64,000 bases of DNA from Acinetobacter sp. WCHAc010034 (GCF_001696615.3 NZ_CP032279.1:1612001-1676000), one strand, 5' to 3'; positions 1 to 9,062 are shown, counted from the stretch's first letter. Numbers and translations: made by a program. Notes: generated by a model not told the origin, from the letters alone.

Positions 1-193
1 TTTGCCTGCTGAAAAAGGCTCGCTGATTGAAAAAGCCATTCATCAGCAGAAAAATGCGGGCCAGCTGCAGCTGGACGGCAATTTAAAAATGCTGACCGCG
101 CTGAAAGCCGCGCCGACACAGAATTTCCTTGCATCGCAGAACCAGAGCTTCACCCGCTTTGTGCAGGCGCTGTTCCCGCAGCACAGCTCCTGA
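1..193 (+). CDS. C-terminal end of an unidentified protein (5' end outside window)
   Basis: An open frame enters from the left edge and stops with TGA at 191-193. The visible 63 residues are hydrophilic, rich in Gln, Lys and Leu, and end in FPQHSS. There is no membrane segment and no motif I can assign. No start or ribosome site is visible, so this is the tail of a gene that begins outside the window. About 130 bp separate it from gltX, which appears to have its own promoter region. I do not recognise the family. Confidence 0.55.
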   Translation, partial: LPAEKGSLIEKAIHQQKNAGQLQLDGNLKMLTALKAAPTQNFLASQNQSFTRFVQALFPQHSS

Positions 194-324
194 CTGCCGG
201 GCGCAGGCCATCCCCCGCTTTGAAGCCTGAGCGCAGCCTCATTACTGAATGTTGAATTAAGCATTAAGTGATGGGGCTTTTTCGTTATAATAGCTGCAAT
301 TTACACTTTGAATATTATCCGGTT

Positions 325-1833
325 ATGACAGTCCGTACTCGCATCGCGCCATCTCCTACTGGCTTTCCCCATGTAGGCACAGCTTACATCGCTTTATTTA
401 ACTTATGCTTCGCCAAGCAGCATGGCGGCGAGTTCATCCTCCGCATTGAAGATACCGACCAGCTGCGCTCTACGCCGGAATCCGAAAAAATGATTCTGGA
501 CTCATTGCGCTGGCTGGGCCTGAACTGGTCTGAAGGCCCGGATATAGGCGGCCCGCACGCGCCTTACCGCCAGTCGGAGCGCATGGGTATTTACAGGCAG
601 TATGCGCTGGAACTTGTGGAAAAAGGCCATGCCTTCTACTGCTTCGCTACGGCGGAAGAGCTTGATCAGATGCGCGCAGAACAGCAGGCGCGCGGCGAGT
701 CGCCGCGCTATGACGGCCGCGGCTTGAACTTGGCGCAGGACGAAGTCGAGCGCCGCCTGGCTGCCGGCGAAGCGCATGTCATCCGCATGAAAGTGCCGGC
801 TGAAGGCGTTTGCAAATTCAATGACATGCTGCGCGGCGAAGTGGAAATTCCATGGGCGCAGGTCGACATGCAGATTCTGCTGAAAACTGACGGCCTGCCG
901 ACCTACCACCTCGCCAACGTGGTGGATGACCATTTGATGCAGATCACCCACGTCATCCGCGGCGAAGAGTGGATTCCTTCCGCGCCGAAGCACCAGCTGC
1001 TGTACCAGTACTTCGGCTGGGAAATGCCTGCGCTGTGCCACATGCCGCTGCTGCGCAACCCGGACAAATCCAAGCTGTCCAAGCGCAAAAACCCGACTTC
1101 AATCAATTATTACAAAGACATCGGCGTGCTGCCGGAAGCCCTGCTGAACTATCTGGGCCGCATGGGCTGGTCAATGCCGGACGAAAGCGAAAAATTCACC
1201 TTGGCGGAAATGGTGCAGCACTTTGACATTCAGCGCGTGTCGCTGGGCGGCCCGATCTTTGACGTGGAAAAGCTCAACTGGCTGAACGGCCAGTGGATCA
1301 AGGGCCTGACGCCTGCTGAACTGCTGAATACCTTGCTGGCCTGGAAGTCTGACCGCCAGACCCTGGAAGACATCGCCGCAGCCATCCAGCCGCGCATCAA
1401 CCTGCTGTCGGAAGCGGTGAACTGGGCCGGCTTCTACTTCAACCAGTTCCCTACGCTGTCGAAAGAGCAGTTCGAAAGCAAGAAGCTCAGCGAAGAACAG
1501 GTGCGCCAAAGCCTGCAGTTCGCCATCTGGCGCCTGGAAAGCCTGTTCACATGGAACAATGACACCGTCAGCCAAACCCTGATGGACTTGGCGAATCAGA
1601 TGGAAATCAAGCTGCGCGACTTCATGCCGGCGTTCTTTATCGCCATTGCCGGCTCAACCTCATCTACGCCGGTGATGCAGTCCATGGTTACCCTTGGCCC
1701 GGATCTGACCTTCGCGCGCCTGCGCCACGCCCTTGAAATTGCCGGCGGGCCGAGCAAAAAAGAAGCGAAAGTCTGGGAAAAGCTCAATGAAAGCCTGAAA
1801 TTGCCGAAAAATGATGCAGTTGACAGCATTTAA
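325..1833 (+). CDS. gltX: Glutamyl-tRNA synthetase
   Basis: Charges tRNA-Glu with glutamate in the cytoplasm (class I synthetase, discriminating GluRS type). The HIGH-type signature is visible in [11 protein letters not shown] at residues 9-19, and the KMSKS-type loop is KLSKRK at 250-255. The length of 502 residues fits the family. An in-frame ATG exists 57 bp upstream at 268, but the family begins [13 protein letters not shown], so the ATG at 325 is chosen. The GFPHVG/KLSKRK forms separate it from GlnRS and from the shorter GluQ-RS at 50797. Two tRNA genes follow on the same strand 60 bp downstream, one of them tRNA-Glu, the enzyme's own substrate. Confidence 0.97.
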   Translation: MTVRTRIAPSPTGFPHVGTAYIALFNLCFAKQHGGEFILRIEDTDQLRSTPESEKMILDSLRWLGLNWSEGPDIGGPHAPYRQSERMGIYRQYALELVEKGHAFYCFATAEELDQMRAEQQARGESPRYDGRGLNLAQDEVERRLAAGEAHVIRMKVPAEGVCKFNDMLRGEVEIPWAQVDMQILLKTDGLPTYHLANVVDDHLMQITHVIRGEEWIPSAPKHQLLYQYFGWEMPALCHMPLLRNPDKSKLSKRKNPTSINYYKDIGVLPEALLNYLGRMGWSMPDESEKFTLAEMVQHFDIQRVSLGGPIFDVEKLNWLNGQWIKGLTPAELLNTLLAWKSDRQTLEDIAAAIQPRINLLSEAVNWAGFYFNQFPTLSKEQFESKKLSEEQVRQSLQFAIWRLESLFTWNNDTVSQTLMDLANQMEIKLRDFMPAFFIAIAGSTSSTPVMQSMVTLGPDLTFARLRHALEIAGGPSKKEAKVWEKLNESLKLPKNDAVDSI

Positions 1834-1892
1834 TTGATTTTTTAGTTGACGCGTGAGCGCGATATCCATAATATAGCGCTCACACACAGACT

Positions 1893-1968
1893 GGGGTCAT
1901 AGCTCAGTTGGTAGAGCGCTACAATGGCATTGTAGAGGTCAGGAGTTCGATCCTCCTTGACTCCACCA
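1893..1968 (+). tRNA. tRNA-Ala (anticodon GGC)
   Basis: A 76-nt cloverleaf: acceptor GGGGTCA pairs with TGACTCC, D arm GCTC...GAGC, anticodon stem CTACA/TGTAG with loop ATGGCAT (anticodon GGC, reading GCC and GCU), T arm AGGAG TTCGATC CTCCT, and an encoded CCA end. It lies between gltX and tRNA-Glu. Confidence 0.96.
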
Positions 1969-2001
1969 AAAAATGTTTTTTTACCTGTGTTTGCCTCACT
2001 T

Positions 2002-2077
2002 GTCCCTATCGTCTAGAGGCCTAGGACATCGCCCTTTCACGGCGGTAACCGGGGTTCGAATCCCCGTAGGGACGCCA
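2002..2077 (+). tRNA. tRNA-Glu (anticodon TTC)
   Basis: A 76-nt cloverleaf: acceptor GTCCCTA pairs with TAGGGAC, anticodon loop CTTTCAC gives anticodon TTC, T arm CGGGG TTCGAAT CCCCG, followed by encoded GCCA. It lies 33 bp after tRNA-Ala and ends about 40 bp before a terminator hairpin, so the two tRNAs probably share a transcript, possibly with gltX. Confidence 0.96.
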
Positions 2078-2114
2078 TATTCAAGGCGGCTTTAATTGAT
2101 TTAAGGCCATCTTA

Positions 2115-2148
2115 TAAAAAACCCAAGCATTGCAGCTTGGGTTTTTTA
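2115..2148. terminator. Rho-independent terminator after tRNA-Glu
   Basis: Hairpin with stem ACCCAAGC/GCTTGGGT (2121-2128 / 2135-2142), six-base loop, an A run before it and a T run after it. The symmetry would allow it to work in both directions, but only the upstream tRNA genes need it. Confidence 0.85.
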
Positions 2149-2249
2149 TTGCCTGCAATTCAGCCGCCGGCGCATTTTTCTTCAGGCGCTTTTTGCTTTC
2201 TGCGCCATTCCGATTAAAATAAGCGGTAAATTAAAATTATGGAGTTGCA

Positions 2250-2591
2250 ATGCAATACCGCTGCCCTCAATGCCAAAGCCCGAAAATCATGCCCGTTGCG
2301 CAAGCCGGCGCGCCGGCCGCACGCCCGGTTGTGCCAAAGAGCCTGGTGTTTTTAATTCCAGCCATCTTCGTCCTGCTTCTTCTGGCGCTGATCAGCATTG
2401 CGATGTGGATTTTCGGCGACGGCGCAGGCTCCGGACTGCAGGCGGCGACCGTTGCGGTATTCGCGGTCTGCCTGATTGCCGGCTTCCTGTTTTACCGCGA
2501 CCTGCCGGATTTTAAAATTTCCATGCAGGCCTTCATGCAGTCGCAGAAAAAATGGAAATGCCGCGACTGCAGCCACGAATGGGAAAGCTGA
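2250..2591 (+). CDS. Small membrane protein with split zinc-ribbon cysteines
   Basis: A 113-residue protein of unknown role. It begins MQYRCPQCQ with a CxxC pair at Cys5/Cys8 and ends CRDCSHEW with a second CxxC at Cys104/Cys107. Between them lie two hydrophobic stretches (about 31-52 and 63-79) that look like a transmembrane hairpin. The two CxxC pairs could form one zinc ribbon if both ends sit on the cytoplasmic side. The start has a good upstream site (ATGGAGTTGCA before ATG 2250). It converges on the CDF exporter gene, ending 7 bp from that gene's stop. This looks like a conserved hypothetical of Acinetobacter; I cannot name a function. Confidence 0.75.
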   Translation: MQYRCPQCQSPKIMPVAQAGAPAARPVVPKSLVFLIPAIFVLLLLALISIAMWIFGDGAGSGLQAATVAVFAVCLIAGFLFYRDLPDFKISMQAFMQSQKKWKCRDCSHEWES

Positions 2592-2598
2592 TCCGCGC

Positions 2599-3549
2599 CT
2601 AGCGCCGATGTGAATCCGCAGCCATCTCCTCCTCATGCGCATCCCCTTCATGGCGGTGCGCATCCGCCGCGCAGGCGCCCTCTTCAATCTGCAGGGTCAT
2701 TTCGGTAATGCCGTGCTGATGGCTGAGCATTTCCAAGGCCTCGCGGTACAGGGCATTGCGGTCTGCGCAGGGCGCAAGCAGGTGCACGGTCAAATGCACA
2801 TTCTTGGAGCTGATGGCCCAGACTTTCAGCTGATGAATGCTTTCAACGCCGTTTAAATTCAGCAGGTCATTGCGCAGCTTTTCAATGTCAATCTCCTCCG
2901 GCACGCCTTCAAGCAGAATATTGATGCTCTGCTTCAGCAGAATCCAGGTCCGCGGCAGCACCCAGAAGCCGATCAGCACCGCAATCAGGGTATCCACCCA
3001 CATCCAGCCGGTAAAATAAATCACCGCCGCGCCGATAATCACCCCGACCGAACCCAGCGCATCGCTCAGGACTTCAAGATAAGCCCCTTTGACGTTCAGG
3101 CTGTCCTGCGCGCTGGAAAATAAAATCCGCATCGAAATTAAATTAATGATCAGGCCGATAACCGCCACAATCATCATGCCCGCGCTCTGGATTTCAGGCG
3201 GCTGGCTGAAGCGCAGATAGGCCTCATACAGAATGTACATCGCTACTGCAAACAGCATTGAGGCGTTAAATAAAGCCGCCAGAATTTCAAAGCGCTGATA
3301 GCCGAAAGTGCGCCGGTCATCCGCAGGCAGCTTGCCGATTTTAATGGCCGCCAGCGCAATCGCCAGAGCCGCCGCATCGGTAAACATATGCGCAGCATCC
3401 GACAGCAGCGCCAGGCTTTGCGTCATAAAGCCGGCAATGACTTCAATCACTAAAAAGCTCGATGTCAGAATCAAGGCAAAGGTTAATTTTCTGGCATTGC
3501 CTTCGGTCACAACAGCATGACTGTGATCATGCCCATGCTGGCTGTTCAT
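2599..3549 (-). CDS. Cation diffusion facilitator (CzcD-type metal exporter)
   Basis: Exports divalent metal ions, most likely zinc, from the cytoplasm in exchange for protons. The 316-residue protein has the CDF plan: a His-rich N-terminus (HGHDHSH), six hydrophobic helices over roughly 20-210, the metal-site motif HMFTD in LSDAAHMFTDAAAL, the second site in EVLSDALGS, and a soluble C-terminal domain ending in a His/Asp/Glu-rich tail. The ATG at 3549 is preferred over an upstream in-frame start because GGGGGGAAAC sits just before it. It is divergent from the DUF4198 gene at 3710, and a Fur-like palindrome lies between them. Substrate (zinc, iron or another metal) cannot be decided from sequence. 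Confidence 0.9.
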   Translation of the reverse strand: MNSQHGHDHSHAVVTEGNARKLTFALILTSSFLVIEVIAGFMTQSLALLSDAAHMFTDAAALAIALAAIKIGKLPADDRRTFGYQRFEILAALFNASMLFAVAMYILYEAYLRFSQPPEIQSAGMMIVAVIGLIINLISMRILFSSAQDSLNVKGAYLEVLSDALGSVGVIIGAAVIYFTGWMWVDTLIAVLIGFWVLPRTWILLKQSINILLEGVPEEIDIEKLRNDLLNLNGVESIHQLKVWAISSKNVHLTVHLLAPCADRNALYREALEMLSHQHGITEMTLQIEEGACAADAHRHEGDAHEEEMAADSHRR

Positions 3550-3608
3550 TGTTTCCCCCCGCTTTATCAAGCCGCGCTGAAAATTCAGCTGATTCGTGTT
3601 ATAGACTT

Positions 3609-3633
3609 ATTGATAATAGTAATTATTATCAAT
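3609..3633. promoter_or_regulatory. 25-bp palindrome resembling a Fur box
   Basis: ATTGATAATA (3609-3618), 5-bp spacer, TATTATCAAT (3624-3633). The central 19 bases match the classical Fur consensus at about 16 of 19 positions by eye. It sits between the divergent CDF exporter and DUF4198 genes, so either or both could be controlled by Fur or a related metal regulator. Confidence 0.6.
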
Positions 3634-3709
3634 AAAAGCCATTCCCCGATATAATCGCTTTCACTCAAATTTTATTCAAAAGCTTGCCTCATCTTCAGGA
3701 TAACCCTTT

Positions 3710-4510
3710 ATGAAAAAATATCTAGCCTTAGCTTTGCTCGCCTGCGCGCAGGCCCAGGCGCATGCGCCTTATGTGGCCCCGCTGGCCTATATCACGGACA
3801 ATACGCAAATTACCGTGCTGAGCGCTTATGCGGAACAGGCGCTGCAGCCGGAATACGCCCTGAAAGATGTTCAGTTCAGCATCATCCAGCCGGATCAGAC
3901 CCAGCTGACGGCGCAGCCGCAGCCGGGCTTGAAATCCGCGGCGGCCTTTGACCTGAAGCTGCCCGAAAAAGGCACCTATACGCTTTATGCCAAAGCCGCG
4001 CATCCGGTCCAGTATGTGCAGCACAACAAGCAGTGGAAGATTTTTGCCGATGTAGCCGCGAACAAGGTTCCTGCGCTGAGTGAACGCGATTTTGTAATTC
4101 CGGGCGACTTTAAAGGCAAGCTTCCGAAGAAGCTTGATACCGTGCGCGAATGGAGCATCCAAAGCTATGTCAGCAAAGGCGCCGCCTCTGCCGTGGCCGT
4201 GACGCCGGCGCCGATTCAAGTCAGCTTCCAGACCCACCCCAATGAAATTCAGGCGCAGCGCCCTGTGCAGCTGCAGCTGAGCAAGGCCGGCAAGCCGCTG
4301 GCGCAGGCTGAAGTGCTGATCCGCACCCAAGGCGCTTCTGAACAGCAGGCTCAGTCCGCCGCAGTAAATGCTGACGGCACAGCCAGCGTGACTTTCCCGC
4401 AGGCCGGCAGCTATTTGCTGGAAGTCAGCGAGGCTATTGACCCGAAAGCCGCTCCTAGAAACCGGCACTACACCATTATCAGCCTGGGCGTCACGGCTCC
4501 AGCCTCCTGA
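3710..4510 (+). CDS. DUF4198-like secreted protein
   Basis: A 266-residue exported protein with a clear Sec signal peptide (MKKYLALALLACAQAQAHA, cleavage after AHA near residue 19). The mature part reads as two beta-rich domains: residues ~20-140 with the motifs APYVAPLAYI and GTYTLYAKAAHP, and ~165-262 with a carboxypeptidase-regulatory-like pattern (KAGKPLAQAEVLIRTQG ... AGSYLLEVSE). This layout is typical of DUF4198 proteins, which often accompany TonB-dependent receptors or metal uptake. Function unknown. The Fur-like palindrome about 80 bp upstream suggests metal-responsive expression (inference). It ends at a terminator shared with ettA. Confidence 0.7.
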   Translation: MKKYLALALLACAQAQAHAPYVAPLAYITDNTQITVLSAYAEQALQPEYALKDVQFSIIQPDQTQLTAQPQPGLKSAAAFDLKLPEKGTYTLYAKAAHPVQYVQHNKQWKIFADVAANKVPALSERDFVIPGDFKGKLPKKLDTVREWSIQSYVSKGAASAVAVTPAPIQVSFQTHPNEIQAQRPVQLQLSKAGKPLAQAEVLIRTQGASEQQAQSAAVNADGTASVTFPQAGSYLLEVSEAIDPKAAPRNRHYTIISLGVTAPAS

Positions 4511-4546
4511 TGCCTGCCGCAGGCTGAATCCACAAAATCCGCGCAT

Positions 4547-4574
4547 AAAAAAACCAGCCCGGGGGCTGGTTTTT
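4547..4574. terminator. Bidirectional terminator between DUF4198 gene and ettA
   Basis: AAAACCAGCCC (from 4550) pairs with GGGCTGGTTTT, two-base loop, with A run on the left and T run on the right. It lies between converging genes and suits both. Confidence 0.9.
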
Positions 4575-4594
4575 GCTTGGCATCAATTCAGCAA

Positions 4595-6256
4595 TCAGCT
4601 GCCGATTTTCTTATACTTGGAACGCTTCACCACCGCAGCGTCGCCTAAGCGCGCCTGGCGGTATGCTTCATATTCAGCATAGTTGCCTTCGTAGAATTCA
4701 GGCTGTTCATTTTCAAATGACAGGATATGCGTCGCGATGCGGTCAAGGAACCAGCGGTCATGCGACACCACCATCACGGTGCCCGGGAACACCAGAATGG
4801 CATCTTCAAGCGCGCGCAAAGTTTCGATATCCAAGTCGTTCGACGGTTCATCGAGCAGGATGACGTTTGCGCCCATCTGCAGGATCTTCGCCAGCTGCAG
4901 GCGGTTACGCTCACCGCCGGACAGCTCGCCGACGCGCTTCTGCTGATCCTGGCCTTTGAAGTTGAAGCGGCCGATATAGGCGCGGGATGCAATTTCGTAA
5001 TCGCCGATTCTCAAGATGTCCAAACCGCCGGAAACTTCTTCCCAAACCGTTTTGTTGTTGTCCAGAGTATCGCGGATCTGGCCGACATAAGCCACTTTAA
5101 CCGATTCGCCCAGAGTGACCGTGCCGGTATCCGGCTGCTGTTCGCCGGTCATCATGCGGAACAGCGTAGTTTTACCTGCGCCGTTCGGGCCGACAATGCC
5201 GACAATCGCGGTAGGCGGCACAGTGAAAGTCAAATCCTTATACAGCAGGCGGCCGTCAAATGACTTGCTGATGCCTTCAACTTCCACCACTTTGTTGCCT
5301 AGGCGCGGGCCAGGCGGAATGTAGATTTCAGAAGTTTCATTGCGCTGCTGGAATTCGCGCGAGTTAAGCTCTTCAAAACGCTCCATGCGCGCTTTGTTTT
5401 TCTTCTGCTGGCCTTTGGCATTTGAGCGAACCCATTCAAGTTCTTTTTTCAATGCTTTGGCAAAAGATTCTTCCTGCTTGTTTTCCTGCTCTAAGCGGGC
5501 ATTTTTCTGCTCCAGCCAAGAAGAGTAGTTGCCTTGGTAAGGAATGCCCATGCCGCGGTCAAGCTCCAGAATCCACTCAGCCACGTTGTCCAGGAAGTAG
5601 CGGTCGTGCGTAATCGCCACGATGGTGCCCGGGAAATCTTTCAGGAAGCGTTCCAGCCAAGACACAGATTCCGCGTCCAAATGGTTGGTCGGTTCGTCCA
5701 GCAGCAGCATGTCCGGCTTAGACAGCAGCAGGCGGCACAGCGCGACACGGCGGCGTTCACCGCCTGAAAGCAGGGTGACGTCAGCATCCCAAGCCGGCAG
5801 GTTCAGCGCTGCCGCTGCCTGATCCATCTGGTTGCTTAAGTTATGCGCATCCCATGAGTGGATAATGGCTTCAAGCTTTTCCTGCTCTTTTGCCAGCGCG
5901 TCAAAGTCGGCATCTTCAGCGGCGTATTCAGCGAATACTTCATCCAGGCGCGCCAAGGCATCCAGCGGTTCACGCAGGCCGTCTTCGACGTTGCCGCGGA
6001 CGTCTTTGTTTGGATCCAGCGGCGGCTCCTGCTCAAGGTAGCCGATTTTAATACCCGGCTGCGCGCGCGCTTCGCCTGAGAAATCTTTATCTACGCCAGC
6101 CATAATGCGGAGCAGGGTAGATTTGCCTGCACCGTTTAAACCAAGCACGCCAATTTTCGCGCCCGGGAAAAATGATAAAGAGATGTCTTTTAAGATTTCG
6201 CGCTTCGGCGGAACCATTTTCGACACACGGTTCATCGTGTAAATATATTGGGCCAC
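4595..6256 (-). CDS. ettA: Energy-dependent translational throttle protein EttA (ABC-F)
   Basis: ABC-F ATPase that binds the ribosomal E site and gates the first elongation steps according to the ATP/ADP ratio. The 553 residues (E. coli EttA about 555) hold two ABC domains without membrane segments: Walker A GLNGAGKST at 39-47 and GPNGAGKTT in the second half, signature LSGGERRRVALCRLL and LSGGERNRLQLAKIL, and a charged linker rich in KNKARMERFEEL. The start is taken as GTG at 6256, giving the family N-terminus (M/V)AQYIYTMNRV and a Shine-Dalgarno GAGGAG six bases upstream; an ATG 33 bp earlier would add an unrelated leader. Confidence 0.95.
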   Translation of the reverse strand: MAQYIYTMNRVSKMVPPKREILKDISLSFFPGAKIGVLGLNGAGKSTLLRIMAGVDKDFSGEARAQPGIKIGYLEQEPPLDPNKDVRGNVEDGLREPLDALARLDEVFAEYAAEDADFDALAKEQEKLEAIIHSWDAHNLSNQMDQAAAALNLPAWDADVTLLSGGERRRVALCRLLLSKPDMLLLDEPTNHLDAESVSWLERFLKDFPGTIVAITHDRYFLDNVAEWILELDRGMGIPYQGNYSSWLEQKNARLEQENKQEESFAKALKKELEWVRSNAKGQQKKNKARMERFEELNSREFQQRNETSEIYIPPGPRLGNKVVEVEGISKSFDGRLLYKDLTFTVPPTAIVGIVGPNGAGKTTLFRMMTGEQQPDTGTVTLGESVKVAYVGQIRDTLDNNKTVWEEVSGGLDILRIGDYEIASRAYIGRFNFKGQDQQKRVGELSGGERNRLQLAKILQMGANVILLDEPSNDLDIETLRALEDAILVFPGTVMVVSHDRWFLDRIATHILSFENEQPEFYEGNYAEYEAYRQARLGDAAVVKRSKYKKIGS

Positions 6257-6566
6257 GCAGGACTCCTCAATTGAAAAACCAAAATTCACCCATAATCACA
6301 ACATCGGGTGAACAAATAACCGCAGGCATTATACGATGAAAGCGCTGAAAAAATAAGGCATAGCCCGCATCTTCAATAGAATGTTACAACTAACGGATAG
6401 TTTAAATTTCAGGCAGGCTTGCGCATGCTTGAATCCGCTCAGTTTTGAGCTGAAAAACTTTCAGCCATATCAGTAAACAAGATATTTATTTCGGTAAATA
6501 TGCGCTTTTATTCATATGCATAACTGATAGACTGATCAAATAGCCAACTCACGAAGATGATGCAAC
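6257..6566. other. Intergenic region upstream of ettA and metY
   Basis: About 310 bp between divergent genes. It must hold both promoters. AT-rich words near 6480-6545 (for example TATGCATAACTGAT) are plausible promoter sequence for metY, but I see no convincing -35/-10 pair, no SAM or MetR-type element, and no RNA fold I would name. Confidence 0.4.
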
Positions 6567-7844
6567 ATGACTTATAAAGATGAAACTTTAGCCATTCACG
6601 CGGGGTATCAGCCGGAAGCCACCACCAAAGCCGTGGCCGTTCCTATTTATCAAACCACATCGTATGCCTTTGACAATACTCAACATGGGGCCGATTTATT
6701 TGATTTAAAGGTGCAGGGCAATATCTACACCCGCATCATGAACCCGACCACTGCGGTGCTGGAGCAGCGGGTCGCGGCGCTGGAAGGCGGGATTGGCGCA
6801 TTGGCTCTGGCTTCAGGCATGGCGGCCATCACCTACGCCATTCAGACCATTACTGAAGCCGGCGACAATATTGCATCGGTTTCCACCCTCTACGGCGGCA
6901 CCTACAACCTGTTTGCGCATACCCTGCCGAAGCAGGGCATTGAAGTGCGCTTCTTTGACTATCAGAATCCGGAAGCGCTGCGCGGCCTGATTGATGAAAA
7001 AACCAAGCTGGTATTTGTCGAATCAATCGGCAACCCGCTGGGCAACATCATTGACCTGGAAGCCATCGCGGCCATCGCGCATGAATACGGCGTGCCTGTA
7101 GTGGTTGACAACACCGTGGCGACACCTGCCCTGCAGAAGTCCTTTGATTTCGGCGCTGACATCATTGTGCACTCGCTGACCAAATACATCGGCGGCCACG
7201 GCAACTCCATCGGCGGGATTATTGTCGACAGCGGCAAATTCCCCTGGGGCAAATATCCGGAGCGCTTTAAAGTCCTGAATACGCCCGATCCGAGCTATCA
7301 CGGCGTCAACTATGTCGAAGCCCTCGGCGCAGCCGCCTATATCGCCCGCGCCCGCGTGGTGCCGCTGCGCAATACCGGCGCAGCCATCAGCCCGCTCAGC
7401 GTGTTCCTGATCCTGCAGGGCCTGGAAACATTGAACCTGCGCATGGAGCGCCATACTGAAAATGCGCAGAAGGTCGCCGAATACCTCAAGGCCCATCCTA
7501 AAGTGAAATGGGTGAATTACGCCGGCTTGAAAGACCATCCGCAGCATGCGCTGGCGCAGAAATACGTCAAAGGCAGGCCTTCCGCGATCCTGTCTTTTGG
7601 CGTGCAGGACGGCCGTGAAGGCGGCACGCGCTTCATTGACGCGCTGCAGCTGTTTACCCGCCTGGTGAACATCGGCGACGCCAAAAGCCTGGCCTGCCAC
7701 CCGGCCACCACCACGCACCGCCAGCTGAACGAAGCGGAGCTGAAAGCCGCCGGCGTCAGCACCGACATGGTGCGCCTGTCTGTCGGCATTGAGCATATTG
7801 ATGACCTGATTGCGGATCTGGAGCAGGCGCTGGCCGCGGTCTGA
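6567..7844 (+). CDS. metY: O-acetylhomoserine sulfhydrylase (aminocarboxypropyltransferase)
   Basis: PLP enzyme making homocysteine directly from O-acetylhomoserine and sulfide in methionine synthesis. The 425-residue length is typical of MetY rather than the shorter MetB/MetC/MetZ group. The Cys/Met-metabolism fold is clear: YQTTSYAFDN near the N-terminus, the substrate segment YTRIMNPTTAVLEQRVAALEGG, and the cofactor lysine in HSLTKYIGGHG at Lys206. The family insert around residues 220-245 (KFPWGKYPERF) is present. It has the 310-bp upstream region to itself and is followed by a GC-rich hairpin, so it is probably monocistronic. Confidence 0.93.
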   Translation: MTYKDETLAIHAGYQPEATTKAVAVPIYQTTSYAFDNTQHGADLFDLKVQGNIYTRIMNPTTAVLEQRVAALEGGIGALALASGMAAITYAIQTITEAGDNIASVSTLYGGTYNLFAHTLPKQGIEVRFFDYQNPEALRGLIDEKTKLVFVESIGNPLGNIIDLEAIAAIAHEYGVPVVVDNTVATPALQKSFDFGADIIVHSLTKYIGGHGNSIGGIIVDSGKFPWGKYPERFKVLNTPDPSYHGVNYVEALGAAAYIARARVVPLRNTGAAISPLSVFLILQGLETLNLRMERHTENAQKVAEYLKAHPKVKWVNYAGLKDHPQHALAQKYVKGRPSAILSFGVQDGREGGTRFIDALQLFTRLVNIGDAKSLACHPATTTHRQLNEAELKAAGVSTDMVRLSVGIEHIDDLIADLEQALAAV

Positions 7845-7855
7845 GGCCCTGAACG

Positions 7856-7908
7856 CCGGGCAGCCTTGCGGCGCAAGCGCTGAAGGCTGCCCCGGATGCG
7901 GAAATTTT
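7856..7908 (+). terminator. Probable terminator after metY
   Basis: Strong GC-rich hairpin: GGGCAGCCTT (from 7858) pairs with AAGGCTGCCCC (from 7883). The T run (ATTTTTC) begins about 8 bp after the stem, so termination is likely but not textbook. Confidence 0.5.
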
Positions 7909-8151
7909 TCTTCAGCATTTCCTTGCTTTATTGCTGATTCATAGTGAATAATGGGTATAAAGATGATCCATTTTAGAGCAATAACTCTAAATTCATTTTT
8001 AAATTCAACAAGTTAAAATTATAGCTTTTCGGCATAAATCCGCTATCATAGCCGCACGGAACATTACTGAATTTCAGCAAGAATGACGGTATGCTCAGGC
8101 AATAAAAACAAATGCACTGAATCACATTTATTCAGATCAGGGAAACTAACT

Positions 8152-9039
8152 GTGAAACAAAGATTAGAAAAACTCTTTAAAGAAAAAGTGAATGGAAAAG
8201 TCGTCTTAATTACAGGCGCTTCCAGCGGAATCGGCTTAACTGTTGCGCACCGCCTGGCCGGCGCCGGCGCGCATGTGCTGCTGGTTGCCCGCACCAAAGA
8301 GACGCTGGACCAGGTGAAAGCTGAAATTGAAGCCAAAGGCGGCCAAGCCTCTGTTTTCCCTTGCGACCTGAACGACATGAATTCAATTGATGAAGTGTCC
8401 AAGCAGATTCTGGCTGCCGTCGATCATATTGATATCCTCATCAACAACGCCGGCCGCTCAATCCGCCGCGCCGTGCATGAATCCACCGAGCGCTTCCACG
8501 ACTTTGAACGCACCATGCAGCTGAATTACTTCGGCGCAATCCGCCTGGTGATGAACATCCTGCCGCAGATGATGATCCGCCGTGACGGCCACATCATCAA
8601 TATCAGCTCGATCGGCGTACTGGCGAACGCCACGCGCTTCTCAGCCTATGTGGCGTCTAAAGCCGCGCTGGACGCTTTCAGCCGCTGCCTGTCCGCCGAA
8701 GTGCATTCGCATAAGATCGCGATTACTTCGGTTTACATGCCGCTGGTGCGCACGCCGATGATCGCGCCGACCAAGATTTACAAATATGTGCCGACGCTGT
8801 CGCCGGAACAGGCTGCCGACTTAATCGCCTACGCGATTGTCAAGCGCCCGAAAAAAGTCGCAACCAACCTCGGCCGCCTTGCATCGCTGACTTACTCGGT
8901 TGCGCCGGACATCAACAACAAGCTGATGTCCATCGGCTACAACCTGTTCCCAAGCTCTTCAGCCTCTGTCGGCCAGCATGAAAAGCTGAACTGGGTGCAG
9001 AAGGCCTATGCCCGCCTGTTCCCGGGCGAGCACTGGTAA
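8152..9039 (+). CDS. acr1: Fatty acyl-CoA reductase Acr1 (SDR family)
   Basis: Reduces long-chain acyl-CoA to the fatty aldehyde, the first committed step towards storage wax esters in Acinetobacter. The protein is a classical short-chain dehydrogenase: cofactor loop TGASSGIG at 21-28, NNAGR, catalytic Ser153, and Tyr166-x3-Lys170 in SAYVASK. The recognisable Acr1 blocks are SIGVLANATRFSAYVASKAALDAF (split here by residues 154-176) and the C-terminus YARLFPGEHW. The GTG at 8152 is chosen because AGGGAAACTAACT precedes it and the product is then 295 residues, the size I recall for A. calcoaceticus Acr1; the frame is open 69 bp further upstream. Single gene with its own terminator. Confidence 0.92.
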   Translation: MKQRLEKLFKEKVNGKVVLITGASSGIGLTVAHRLAGAGAHVLLVARTKETLDQVKAEIEAKGGQASVFPCDLNDMNSIDEVSKQILAAVDHIDILINNAGRSIRRAVHESTERFHDFERTMQLNYFGAIRLVMNILPQMMIRRDGHIINISSIGVLANATRFSAYVASKAALDAFSRCLSAEVHSHKIAITSVYMPLVRTPMIAPTKIYKYVPTLSPEQAADLIAYAIVKRPKKVATNLGRLASLTYSVAPDINNKLMSIGYNLFPSSSASVGQHEKLNWVQKAYARLFPGEHW

Positions 9040-9062
9040 GTCCAGCTTAATTCCGCCAGATT

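Noticed and set aside
502..1041. Long open frame antisense to gltX
   Set aside because: Mirror of GC-rich coding sequence; gltX shows complete family motifs across it and the antisense product has no recognisable features.
3728..4546. 272-codon open frame antisense to the DUF4198 gene
   Set aside because: The plus-strand frame has a proper signal peptide and start site; the antisense product is Arg/Gly/Leu-rich shadow sequence.
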